Below the pieces are notes generated by a model. The model made no database searches, was not told the DNA's origin, and was given only the letters and a program-made list of their open reading frames with translations. The position numbers were made by a program, and so were the translations under genes. A DNA stretch of 64,000 nucleotides from PALSA-270 sp963770915. GTDB taxonomy: Bacteria > Acidobacteriota > Terriglobia > Terriglobales > Acidobacteriaceae. The stretch is from the NCBI GenBank assembly GCA_963770915.1, contig CAVYRG010000001.1:434001-498000 (forward strand). Direction: 5' to 3'. This document shows positions 1 to 8,510 of the stretch, piece after piece. Position 1 is the first letter of the stretch. Each line of letters opens with the position of its first letter.

Positions 1-912
1 GCCCGAAGTGCTGACCAGCCGCACGCCCTTGATCCAACAGGCGTAAGTTCCATCCAGGGCGATTGGTCCGACAATGGTTAAATCCTCGACTCCCACGCCC
101 ACGGTGCCGCTGGTATTTAGCCACGTCAGGGCCACGGTTCGTTGGGTTGACCAATTGGAGTTCGCCAGCGGAGAAGTAAAACTAACCGTGTTTCCGCTGA
201 CTCCCCCGGAAGGTATCCAAATCACACGCTCCTGAAAGTGAGGATTGGTTGTGCTGCCGCCATTGCGGTCGCAAGCGCTGGAAAGACCGCAGACCCAAGG
301 ACCGCGAGGATCGGAATACGATCCGGTACAGTTTGTCCCGCTACCGTAATGGGTAAAGTTCGCATTGGGAGCGCTGAATCCATCGTCACACTGCTCGATC
401 GAGGCGATCCTTCCCGCGGAAGGTGGACTCTGAACTGTGATGGATGAGGCTCCCTTCGCAGGGTTGGCCGTCAACAGCGTAGCCCCTGCCCAGTACCCGC
501 TTCCAACGTTGATCGCACCTCCACTGAGTTGGGTTGCGGAAGCTCCGCTGCCCCGCAGGGTGACGTTGTTGTTAGATACGGTTACGCTACCCCCAAGAGC
601 AAACGTGCCGGCCGGGATCTGGACATAGCTGCCAGCCGGAGCAGAAGAGATGGCTGCACCGATGGTTGCGGCTGTGACATTTCCTCCTGCGACGGTATTG
701 CACTGCGACGTAGTACATTTCGTTCGTGCTGGCGGCGACCAGGGATTTGCGGTAGTCTCTCCGTCCGGCAGGGTTGGCGGGAGCCCTGCATTGTTCCAGT
801 CAAAGGCCCGGCTGGGCGCTAATATTCCGGACCAAGATTGTCCATATGAAGGTAGAGAAAACAAAAGCAAGAGCGAGATAAGGGGGAAAAACAGCGAAAA
901 GTCGCGTTTCAT
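1..912 (-). CDS. Secreted parallel beta-helix (pectate-lyase-like) protein, 3' end beyond window
   Basis: The reading frame is open from ATG at 912 through the left edge (304 codons, no stop), so the gene is truncated by the window. AGAGG lies 5 nt before the ATG. The N-terminus is a Sec signal peptide (MKRD, then a hydrophobic FSLFFPLISLLLLF stretch, cleavage near YGQ). The mature part has Cys residues and then an AGSYVQIPAG...TFALGG...VTLRGSG pattern, typical of right-handed parallel beta-helix proteins of the pectate-lyase superfamily. It is the last visible gene of the EPS locus, and such proteins often act as polysaccharide lyases or surface carbohydrate-binding proteins. The catalytic region cannot be judged from this fragment. 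Confidence 0.7.
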   Translation of the reverse strand, partial: MKRDFSLFFPLISLLLLFSLPSYGQSWSGILAPSRAFDWNNAGLPPTLPDGETTANPWSPPARTKCTTSQCNTVAGGNVTAATIGAAISSAPAGSYVQIPAGTFALGGSVTVSNNNVTLRGSGASATQLSGGAINVGSGYWAGATLLTANPAKGASSITVQSPPSAGRIASIEQCDDGFSAPNANFTHYGSGTNCTGSYSDPRGPWVCGLSSACDRNGGSTTNPHFQERVIWIPSGGVSGNTVSFTSPLANSNWSTQRTVALTWLNTSGTVGVGVEDLTIVGPIALDGTYACWIKGVRLVSTSG

Positions 913-1186
913 TTACCTCTGGCCCTCCGACGACCGGTGTTCGGCACCACGAGGAAAGCCTAAGCGATGTACGCAGTGAGCGCAATACTCGGAAGTACGA
1001 CTGACGAATCCAAAGAGCAGTGGGCAGTGAGCGTTCGGCCATGGCCGTCCGCAGTGCCCATCACCCAACCGATTCCATTTCTCTCCGAGAAAACGCTTCG
1101 CCGCCCTACCACCAACCTTAGGCTCATGCTTCGGGATTGGTCGCCCACGGATCCACGCGCACGCAGCATCGGAACAGAGAGGAAGC

Positions 1187-2533
1187 TTATACCCGGCTCC
1201 CCGCGTACGGAGCCGCATCTTTGTGGGAGGCCACAGTGCCGGCGGCTAAGGCCTTCGGTGGCAGAAAATCTGGCTTGGGGCCCCGCCGTAAAACCCAATG
1301 CAGAACTCTTGTCGTATCCTGCGCTTTCCCGTCCCAGGTCAGGCGTTCTCGGGCATAAGCCATTCCTTGCCGGCGCAACCGCTCGAGGTGATCCCGATTG
1401 TGGGCCAGTTCCATCAGAGCCTCCTCGAGGTGAGTCACGAGGTCGCTTTCATTGGTAAGAGGCACCTTGTACCCCACCTCTGGGTAAACGATATCTCCGG
1501 GTCCGCCGAAGTCCGCTACCACCGGGACGGCGCCACAGGCGAGAGCCTCAAAAACCACTCCGCCGCCGAAATCGCGAACCGAGGGAAAGACCAGTGCATC
1601 AGCCGATCGCAGCTGCTTAAGGACTTCCGCATGGCCTACCCAGCCACAGAAGACGACATTCTTCTCAATCCCCAGAGTTCTCACCAACTGCTCCAGGCTG
1701 TTTCGCTCCGGCCCATCGCCCAACACGGTAAAGCGAGCCAAATCGCTACGCAAAAGCGGCGCAGCCGCGCGTAAAGCCATATCGCAACCCTTCCGGGGCA
1801 CTAGGTTTCCAACAAAGACCAATTCCAGCCGGGCGTCAGGGTCCGCACTGCGCGAGTCGTCAGAACATAGGGAAGGATCGATGCCATTTTCGGGTACAAA
1901 GAATACTTTATCTTGATACCGGGCAAACTCCGCACATGTCTGGGACGAAGCGGCGATAATCGCTGCTGCGTGGCGATAAGTGGAATGTGCAAAAGGCAGA
2001 TAGCGATACAGATTCCGCAGGTTCGAGACCCATTCCTTTTGTTTTTCAAGCTGGCTGAAGCCGGGGGGCCAAGGCAAACCTCCGTTGATGGGTCCGATTA
2101 CGAACGGTACCGGTCCTTTCCGCAGGAAGAACGAGAACGGGCTTGGCAGCACCGCGGTCACGGGAATTACGCGCAGCACCAAATCGAACTCGCCTCCCAG
2201 GATGCGGCCCCGCAACTGCCGCCAAGCTTGCCATTCAAAAGCAAGCGAAAACGGATAGGCGAATGCGGTCAATGCTTGCGAGTCGAAATTGGACCGGAAG
2301 ATCCGGCGGAACCCCCAGTGGTAGATGCGATCTAGTCTGGGGGTTCGAACCACCTCGATGGTGCGAAAGGGCGCGTTCGCGCGGCGCACATTGCTCTCAA
2401 CGGGCGATGCTACAACCAAACTGACGTCATGGAGTTTGGCTAGCGCTGCGGCATGACAATAACCAACATAGGGCACGCTGATAGAATCCGGATCGCACAT
2501 CGAAGCCAGAACAAGAAGGCGTAGCCGACTCAT
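1187..2533 (-). CDS. Glycosyltransferase family 4 (GT-B fold)
   Basis: A 448-residue cytosolic or membrane-associated glycosyltransferase predicted to add a sugar from a nucleotide donor to the lipid-linked EPS repeat unit. The C-terminal half shows the GT4 nucleotide-sugar domain: VFVGNLVPRKG near 239-249, VLGDGPE near 270-276, and RDFGGGVVFEALACG around 320-334. In that last motif the usual E-x7-E pair reads D321-x7-E329. The N-terminal half is the acceptor-binding Rossmann domain. ATG at 2533 is preceded by TTGGAGAA. It is 38 nt downstream of the O-antigen-ligase-like gene and in the same operon. The donor sugar cannot be predicted. Confidence 0.88.
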   Translation of the reverse strand: MSRLRLLVLASMCDPDSISVPYVGYCHAAALAKLHDVSLVVASPVESNVRRANAPFRTIEVVRTPRLDRIYHWGFRRIFRSNFDSQALTAFAYPFSLAFEWQAWRQLRGRILGGEFDLVLRVIPVTAVLPSPFSFFLRKGPVPFVIGPINGGLPWPPGFSQLEKQKEWVSNLRNLYRYLPFAHSTYRHAAAIIAASSQTCAEFARYQDKVFFVPENGIDPSLCSDDSRSADPDARLELVFVGNLVPRKGCDMALRAAAPLLRSDLARFTVLGDGPERNSLEQLVRTLGIEKNVVFCGWVGHAEVLKQLRSADALVFPSVRDFGGGVVFEALACGAVPVVADFGGPGDIVYPEVGYKVPLTNESDLVTHLEEALMELAHNRDHLERLRRQGMAYARERLTWDGKAQDTTRVLHWVLRRGPKPDFLPPKALAAGTVASHKDAAPYAGSRV

Positions 2534-2571
2534 AAGTTCTCCAAGTGAAGACGTCTGCTCACATTCCGACC

Positions 2572-4005
2572 CTAGAGCGGGCGCGTGAGCAACTGATCCG
2601 ACGGAACCGACCGATTGGGGGCGGGTACCTGGCGCCTGGTGCGGCTACGCCGAGCAGACAATTTGCGCGCTTCGCCGACCAGCCCAACTGCAACGCCATT
2701 CGAAATCGCCACGGCCATTAACAAATAAATCCAGATTGGATCCAGCATTCTAAATCCGGCTTCCGTGATGTTATAGATTGCTGCGACGACGATATATGCA
2801 AGGGTCAGCGCCCCGATGGACGGGTTTAACTTAAATGCCGCTGTCGCAGACCGGTAGCCGCCAATTAAAATGAAGGACAGCAAACACACTCCAATCCACC
2901 CCAGATTCAGGTAGACCTCCAAATAGCCATTGTGCGACTCGTTGAGCCCTTCCGGGTGCCACCAGCCCTGAAGGTTGCGAATTAGCTCACGCCTACACGA
3001 CGGAGTGATCCAGAAACTCTCGAAGCCAGCGCCGACCATCGCGTTGGGCACCGCCGGAATCACCGCCGCCCAGATCTCGGTTCGCCCCGAAAGATTCGAC
3101 CTGCCCAATGCCCGCACTGCGCCTCCTCCCTCGCTGCCCGTAAACACCGTGAGTCCGCCGAGAAGGACAGCTGCCAAAGAGAGCGCATGCAACCAAGCGG
3201 GCCACCTTCGGACCATACGCAGGTTTCCCAGAAGGATCACGGTACTGCCCAACAGGAAACAGGCCAGCGCAGTGGCCGAATGAGCCATCCCCAGGAGCAC
3301 GATGCAAAATGCCAGCAGCACGCTTTGTGCGATCAGGTGCCGGCGGCGGTTGGGCGCACTCTTATCCCGCAGCAACGCGATAACGCGCCAGACTACGCCA
3401 AGCGATACCACCAGCACCATAACGCCGAGCATGTTCTTGGTGGTTGCCACCCCCGTGTTCATTGGCTCTCCCTCGGGCGTATAGCCCCGACCGAGTGCTG
3501 CGTAGTACTTGATCAGCAGTACTGACGTGGGAAACAGCAGGAAACCAATGCGGGAACAGAAACGCCATAGAGCGTCCGGCAAGCGCGGTTCCGTAACCAC
3601 GACGAGTGCCATCGTAAGATCGCCGATGGCTTTGATCCAACGCTTGAACGAGACATCCGGGTAGTAGGACCAGGCTGTGCTAGTCAGACAGTAGGCAAAG
3701 AAAATCGCGATCGCCCAGTTGGAGGTCAGGAGAGCGCGGGTTCGTTTTCCTCGCCGGATGAGGACAGCTAGGGCGGCAACAAGTAAAACGCCCAAAACGG
3801 CGGCGTCCAACGGACTGCCCTCGAGTTGCACGTTGCCGGTAGGGTTGAGACCAAGCCAAGCCGAAAGCGGCCGTGATCCGCCAAGACACAACCAGACAAC
3901 CGGCAGCCAAAGGGCTGCAGAAGTCCGGGCGTTCTTTTCCCGATCGAGGTAAAGAAGCCCTACGATTCCGCAGAAGCAGATGGCGGTGGCGTATAAGGGA
4001 TTCAT
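2572..4005 (-). CDS. O-antigen ligase / Wzy-like polymerase membrane protein
   Basis: A 477-residue polytopic membrane protein with roughly ten hydrophobic helices, matching the O-antigen ligase/polymerase family (WaaL/Wzy type). A large periplasmic loop in the C-terminal half contains SLSGRTEIW and SHNGYLEVYLNLG, the characteristic positions around R...W and H-N-x-Y/F-L of this family, in which such loop residues handle lipid-pyrophosphate glycans. The role is polymerisation or transfer of EPS repeat units at the periplasmic face of the inner membrane. It lies between the asparagine-synthase-like gene and the GT4 gene in the EPS locus. Whether it acts as polymerase or ligase cannot be told from sequence. 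The last 30 residues are basic. Confidence 0.85.
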   Translation of the reverse strand: MNPLYATAICFCGIVGLLYLDREKNARTSAALWLPVVWLCLGGSRPLSAWLGLNPTGNVQLEGSPLDAAVLGVLLVAALAVLIRRGKRTRALLTSNWAIAIFFAYCLTSTAWSYYPDVSFKRWIKAIGDLTMALVVVTEPRLPDALWRFCSRIGFLLFPTSVLLIKYYAALGRGYTPEGEPMNTGVATTKNMLGVMVLVVSLGVVWRVIALLRDKSAPNRRRHLIAQSVLLAFCIVLLGMAHSATALACFLLGSTVILLGNLRMVRRWPAWLHALSLAAVLLGGLTVFTGSEGGGAVRALGRSNLSGRTEIWAAVIPAVPNAMVGAGFESFWITPSCRRELIRNLQGWWHPEGLNESHNGYLEVYLNLGWIGVCLLSFILIGGYRSATAAFKLNPSIGALTLAYIVVAAIYNITEAGFRMLDPIWIYLLMAVAISNGVAVGLVGEARKLSARRSRTRRQVPAPNRSVPSDQLLTRPL

Positions 4006-4045
4006 TTCATCCCAATCTCGGGCAACCTAGACGCAGTTGGCATGG

Positions 4046-5863
4046 TCATCGGGCGTCCAGAAAAAGCCGGTGCAGCAATTCCAGAGACAGCAGCTTGTGA
4101 ATCTCCGTGGTGTAGTTCAGGCCACCGGTCAGGTGGCCGTTCACTAGTGATTCTACCTTCTTGGCTTCGAGATAAGGCCGGGAAAGCGTGCGCGGGTCAA
4201 GCAGCATCTCCCGGACATAGCCGGCGAGCTGGTCGCGATACCACACCCGGAAATGCAACAGCTTGTGGCGGCCGAGAAACAAACGCTCCAGATGCAGCGG
4301 CGACAGGACGTGATCAATGCGGGACACCGGCTGCGGCATGCCGTAGTCGTAAGCATACTCGGCTTTGAAAGTGAATTCCTGCCATGCATGCCCGAGAGTG
4401 GAGGTTAGCCGTCCCCCGTTGCCGCCGACGCCGCGGTCGGACGGGATGCGTCCCAACGCTTGGCTGCCATCACGAATCAGGCGCAGGCGCACGTCTCCGT
4501 TGCTGACGCTGTTCTCGGGAGCACGATAGACGGTGCGCACGAATTCGTTGTCCATAAACGGAGAACGCACGGCGAGCTGGCTCTGCTCGATGGCCAGCAC
4601 GCCGTGGTGGTACCAGGGCGATTGGCGGAAAGCGGCAAAGGTGACCGGATGCTGGCGGCGGAGCGCGGCATAGGTCTCGCCCGCCTGGCGAACCTGGGGG
4701 AGAAAATCGGGACAGAAAAGGGCCGCCATGGGCTGGGCCGGCTTGAACATGACCGCGTGCCGTACGATTTCGCTGCCGTAGGTGCCGACGATTTTCGCGG
4801 GAGCGATGGCGCGGGCTTTTTCGCTGACATAGAGATCCGAGGCGCGGTTGACGTCGACTGTCCCTTCGGTGATGTACATGGTGCGCTCGGCATAACGGGG
4901 GAAGCGGTCGAGAAACTCGCCGCTGACTTGGATCACCTGGTGCGGCTGCTGGCAGATGGCGGCGATTTTGCGCCCGATGCGCACATCCCGCGACTCGCGG
5001 AACGGTCCGCCGAACGTGTAGCTGGGCAGCTTGCCCGGCGCTGGCGGATGGCTGGCCAGAATCACCCGCGTGTCCAGGCCCCCGGTCATCGAGATTCCCA
5101 TCGCTTGCCGTCCGGCGAAATAACGGGGCAGGCGCTCCAGCAGAGCGGAGCGCAAGGCCTGGTAATAGGATTCCTCATCGAGCAGGCTCTGCTCTTCCCA
5201 CTGGCTCGGCTCGAAATACGTGTTCTGCGTCTCCAGCCGTCCCTTGCGGAAAGTCCAGGCTGAGGCAGCGGGCAGCACGGAAATATCCGCAAAAATCGTG
5301 CGATTTTCCAGCACGCAGCTGCAGGCGACAAACTCTCCCAAGGACTGCAGGTTGGGCCGGCGCAGTTCTGGATGCACCGCCAGAATCGCTTTGGCCTCGG
5401 CCGCAAAATAGAAGGCGTCTCCCGACTGGTGATAGCACAGCCGGTGCATGCCGTAGCGATCATTGAATAAGGTCACCGAACCGCGCGCCCGGTCCGCCAC
5501 CAGCCCGTGAAACATTCCGTTGAGATTGGTGATAAAGTTTTCGTCCTGCTCGCAGCGTTCGAGCAGATAGCCGCACTCGCGCGCTGCCGGAGCCGAGCCG
5601 TTCTTGGACGCTGCCGCACGCTGGCTCGAGTACTCCTCGCCCGAGAAAACCAGGCAAAGATCGCCGCCCGCTGTGAGCAGCGGCATGCCATCGGCAAAAG
5701 CGCCCATCGGTTCGGCCCAGCCGACGTACACGCCAAGCGCCTCGTCGCACCACGTGCCGGTGCGATAAAACGGCTCATGGCGGATGGCCTCCACCATGCG
5801 GGCCAGTTCGGCCTCCGCGCGCGGGCGCGGCATGTTCGTAATCAGTCCGGCGATTCCAGGCAT
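4046..5863 (-). CDS. Asparagine-synthase-like protein lacking the N-terminal catalytic Cys
   Basis: A 605-residue protein with the two-domain asparagine synthetase B layout: an N-terminal glutaminase-like (Ntn) domain (PGIAGLITN..., FNDRYGMHRL near residue 135) and a C-terminal PP-loop synthetase domain with SMTGGLDTR at about 258-266. I use the ATG at 5863, 10 nt after the upstream stop, because it aligns with the universal MCGI start; an in-frame extension to 5902 would overlap the upstream gene. Residue 2 is proline, not the cysteine that becomes the glutaminase nucleophile, so glutamine hydrolysis should be absent. Such proteins occur in exosortase-linked EPS clusters, possibly amidating sugar carboxylates; here ammonia use or a divergent role is inferred. 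Confidence 0.82.
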   Translation of the reverse strand: MPGIAGLITNMPRPRAEAELARMVEAIRHEPFYRTGTWCDEALGVYVGWAEPMGAFADGMPLLTAGGDLCLVFSGEEYSSQRAAASKNGSAPAARECGYLLERCEQDENFITNLNGMFHGLVADRARGSVTLFNDRYGMHRLCYHQSGDAFYFAAEAKAILAVHPELRRPNLQSLGEFVACSCVLENRTIFADISVLPAASAWTFRKGRLETQNTYFEPSQWEEQSLLDEESYYQALRSALLERLPRYFAGRQAMGISMTGGLDTRVILASHPPAPGKLPSYTFGGPFRESRDVRIGRKIAAICQQPHQVIQVSGEFLDRFPRYAERTMYITEGTVDVNRASDLYVSEKARAIAPAKIVGTYGSEIVRHAVMFKPAQPMAALFCPDFLPQVRQAGETYAALRRQHPVTFAAFRQSPWYHHGVLAIEQSQLAVRSPFMDNEFVRTVYRAPENSVSNGDVRLRLIRDGSQALGRIPSDRGVGGNGGRLTSTLGHAWQEFTFKAEYAYDYGMPQPVSRIDHVLSPLHLERLFLGRHKLLHFRVWYRDQLAGYVREMLLDPRTLSRPYLEAKKVESLVNGHLTGGLNYTTEIHKLLSLELLHRLFLDAR

Positions 5864-5873
5864 GAGCTTTGTT

Positions 5874-6791
5874 TTAGGACTCGGTCTGCGTCTGCGCCTC
5901 AAAGCGGTGGCGATACCAGGCCTTGCGCAGGTCGCGCAATTTGCCGGCGACGGATGCGGGGAGGCGGTCGGCCAGCCGGTGATGCAAGCCGAGCTGCAAC
6001 GCGATCTTCCCCTTGCCGGTGAGCGGAATGTAGTAGCGGGGCAGATCGACCCGTTCGAAGCCGTTGACCTCTTTGAAGTGGCTCAGGCTGTCGCCCTGCT
6101 TGTTGCCGTAGTGGAAGTGTTCGTACACCAGATAAGGAACCTTGTGCTCGGCGCAGTAGCGCACCGACTGGGAAATCAGCGCGTTGGTGGGAGCCTTGTC
6201 GTTGTGCTTGACCATGGAGAGAATGTGCACCAGGCAAGCCTGGGTGCGCTGCACGTCCATGGTGAGCTTCACGAAGCCGACCATGGTGCCGTCGACAAAT
6301 GCTCCCAGGAAAGCGCTCTGGTCCAGATAAGTTCCGGCGTAGTCGCGGGCCTGCTCCGGAGTCATGCCGTAGTAAGGGAAGGCCTTGCCCTGGCGCATGG
6401 GAGTTTCGTTGTAGATTCCGCAAATTCCCTGGATCAGCTCCTCGCCGTAGGGCACCTCGCGAAAGGTCACGCCCTTTTTTTCCGCCTGCCGCGCCCGATT
6501 GCGCGGATAGGAGCGAATCTGATGATTCCACCAGTGGTCGAAGGTCGAAACCGGCAGCACCGCCAGATTGTCGTATTCCATGGCATAGGAATAGCGGGGT
6601 GAACGGTCGGAGACGCTCTGCAGAAAGGTGAACAGGTCGGCGCGCACGCCGGCTTGGCGCATCTTTGCGATGAGCGCTTCGGGATCCTCGGGGAAGGTGT
6701 ACTTGTCGCCATCCGGACGCGCGATGCGCAGCCAGCCGCCCTGAATGCGGATGGGCAGGCCGCCAACCGTAATGATATTTTTCTTTCGCAT
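5874..6791 (-). CDS. FemAB/GNAT-like acyltransferase of the EPS locus
   Basis: A 305-residue protein from ATG at 6791 (AGAGAATT upstream; an in-frame TTG at 6803 is less likely). It has the look of the GNAT-fold FemAB-related family found in polysaccharide and PEP-CTERM/exosortase clusters: YNETPMRQGKAFPYYGM near 150-165, then FLGAFVDGTMVGFVKLTMD, the acyl-donor strand region, then NALISQSVRYCAEH. It may transfer an acyl or aminoacyl group to a sugar or peptide acceptor of the EPS; the substrate is unknown. It sits 38 nt after the methyltransferase gene and 10 nt before the asparagine-synthase-like gene, so the three probably modify the same glycan. Confidence 0.65.
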   Translation of the reverse strand: MRKKNIITVGGLPIRIQGGWLRIARPDGDKYTFPEDPEALIAKMRQAGVRADLFTFLQSVSDRSPRYSYAMEYDNLAVLPVSTFDHWWNHQIRSYPRNRARQAEKKGVTFREVPYGEELIQGICGIYNETPMRQGKAFPYYGMTPEQARDYAGTYLDQSAFLGAFVDGTMVGFVKLTMDVQRTQACLVHILSMVKHNDKAPTNALISQSVRYCAEHKVPYLVYEHFHYGNKQGDSLSHFKEVNGFERVDLPRYYIPLTGKGKIALQLGLHHRLADRLPASVAGKLRDLRKAWYRHRFEAQTQTES

Positions 6792-6829
6792 AATTCTCTG
6801 CAACCAGTGTTTGCGGCGCTTCGTCTGCC

Positions 6830-7474
6830 CTAGTTCTTCACTAACGCCTTGGGACGGAAGACTACCACGGAGGGCAGCCCGTCCTGCTGGTACTGGCGGC
6901 TCTCCAGAACGTCAAATTCGCTCTCGATGATGTTCAGCATGGCCTGGGGCCGGGACTTGGGTTGGTTGCTGTGCCGGTCCGCCGCGAACAAGCGCACGAT
7001 GAGCACCCCGTTCTCTTTCAGATACATGGAGTAGCGGTCCAGGGTGGCTTTCACCTTCCCCACCGGAATGTGATAGAGCGACTCGCGGAACAGGATCACG
7101 TCATACTGCTGGTCGGGAACGTAGGCCAGGAAATCGGAGCAGGCAAAGCGGTTCTTCTCTCCCCGCCCGCAATCCCGCGAGCGCTTCGCCGCCTTGTCCA
7201 GCGCGGATTGGGAAATATCCACGCCCAGATAGCTCGCATAGTCCGGCGACATCTCGGTCGCGGTGTTGCCCGAGCCGCAGCCAATATCCAAAATGCTTTT
7301 GTGGGTGGCCCATTTTTCCAGATGGCCGTAGACGCAGTCTCCCTCGGTGTGGTCGGCGAAGTTCCACTTGTCCTCGGAATACTCCTTATCCCAAACCCGG
7401 CGCTTGAGGTTGGACGGGCCATAGCTCAGCAGAAACCCGCGCACGAATCGCAAACTGCGTTCCACAATGTACAT
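6830..7474 (-). CDS. SAM-dependent methyltransferase (class I)
   Basis: A 214-residue cytosolic methyltransferase. Motif I is ILDIGCGSGNTATEM at about residues 49-63, followed by YLGVDISQSALDKA (the acidic residue that binds the ribose of SAM) and DVILFRESLYHIP (motif IV region). The start chosen is ATG at 7474, giving MYIVERS. A longer open frame upstream to 7750 overlaps the GT2 coding sequence and has no family similarity. The likely role is O- or N-methylation of a sugar precursor or of the lipid-linked glycan, as with other methyltransferases embedded in EPS loci. The substrate is not predictable. Confidence 0.85.
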   Translation of the reverse strand: MYIVERSLRFVRGFLLSYGPSNLKRRVWDKEYSEDKWNFADHTEGDCVYGHLEKWATHKSILDIGCGSGNTATEMSPDYASYLGVDISQSALDKAAKRSRDCGRGEKNRFACSDFLAYVPDQQYDVILFRESLYHIPVGKVKATLDRYSMYLKENGVLIVRLFAADRHSNQPKSRPQAMLNIIESEFDVLESRQYQQDGLPSVVVFRPKALVKN

Positions 7475-7565
7475 TCGAATCAGTCTCCGTCGAAATTTGC
7501 TTTCTTTGTTGGTTCGTTGCCGGTTTCTTCCACACAGAAAATCAGAACAAAGTTGACCGCAGCGT

Positions 7566-8489
7566 TCACGGGGCCAGCGGCGATTGCTGCGAAGCCGGGC
7601 TGACGCGCTTTGCGCCCAGCCGCTTGCCGAAAAAGCGGCGCAACCGCTGCATCTGCTCGCGCCGGACAAAGGCCACCAGTTCGGGCGAAACCGCCCGCTC
7701 CCGGCGATGCAACAGCGCGGAGGCGTAGCCCCAACCCAAGGCCAGGCCACCGAAGACGAGCGGCGGCTTGCTCATCTGATAGAACACGCGAGAGACTTCC
7801 CATAGGGGATGGTTCCCGACCGCATAATCCTTGGCGCCGGTCCGCGATTTGGCTTTCAAGGCTCCCTGCTCGGCCGTCCCCATTTCGCGGTGGTGCCCGC
7901 AAACCCGGTCGGTGAAGGTGCGCGTCTTCCACCCGTTCATGCGGGCGGAAAGCACCGCCACATGATCAATGGACCCGCCTTTAATGGGCACATAACCGCC
8001 AATCGCCTCGTAACACTCACGCCGGAACAGCTGGCAGCCGCCCCAGACGTTTTCTACGTTCGAGTAACGGTAGTCGTATTGTTGCGTGCCCTCGCGAAAC
8101 GGCGAGCCTCCCACGCCCACCGCGGGATCGGCGGCAAACTGCCGGATCAGATACTCGAAGTGATCGGGCTCGAAGGATACGTCGGCATCGAGGTTGCCCA
8201 CGATGTCAGGATGCAGCGGCTTTACCCGCTCATAGCCGGCGTTGAACGCCATGACTTTGCCGGCGAAGTGGCGTTCCTTGCGTTCCGGCATGCGCACCAG
8301 TTCGATCCAGGCGTGCTCGGCGGTGTAGCGGCGCACGATCTCGTCGGTGCCATCGGTCGAGCCGTCGCTCACGATCACCCAGCGCAGCGGCGGCCGGGTC
8401 TGCGCGGCCATCGACTGGAGCGTCAGCTCGATGAAGCGCGCCTCGTTGCGCGCCGGGGTAATGAGAACGTAAGTGGGTAACTGCGTCAT
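7566..8489 (-). CDS. Glycosyltransferase family 2 (GT-A fold)
   Basis: A 307-residue GT2 enzyme. VLITPARNEARFIELTLQSM at the N-terminus is the nucleotide-binding start of the GT-A fold, VSDGSTDGTDEIV follows, and NLDADVSF near residue 100 is the metal-binding DXD. GCQLFRRECYEAIGGY is the usual acceptor-side motif. There is no strong membrane helix, although FGGLALGWGYASALL near the C-terminus is mildly hydrophobic. It probably adds one sugar to the growing EPS repeat on undecaprenyl pyrophosphate at the cytosolic membrane face. It lies 21 nt after the UDP-glucose dehydrogenase gene. Confidence 0.9.
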   Translation of the reverse strand: MTQLPTYVLITPARNEARFIELTLQSMAAQTRPPLRWVIVSDGSTDGTDEIVRRYTAEHAWIELVRMPERKERHFAGKVMAFNAGYERVKPLHPDIVGNLDADVSFEPDHFEYLIRQFAADPAVGVGGSPFREGTQQYDYRYSNVENVWGGCQLFRRECYEAIGGYVPIKGGSIDHVAVLSARMNGWKTRTFTDRVCGHHREMGTAEQGALKAKSRTGAKDYAVGNHPLWEVSRVFYQMSKPPLVFGGLALGWGYASALLHRRERAVSPELVAFVRREQMQRLRRFFGKRLGAKRVSPASQQSPLAP

Positions 8490-8510
8490 GACTGTTGCCG
8501 AAGACCGATT

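Noticed and set aside
5864..5902. Longer N-terminus of the asparagine-synthase-like protein
   Set aside because: It would overlap the upstream gene and add a basic leader absent from the family; MPGI aligns with the conserved start.
7475..7750. Extended methyltransferase frame running into the GT2 gene
   Set aside because: The extension is an antisense-free shadow of the GT2 coding sequence with no methyltransferase similarity; ATG 7474 gives a complete enzyme.
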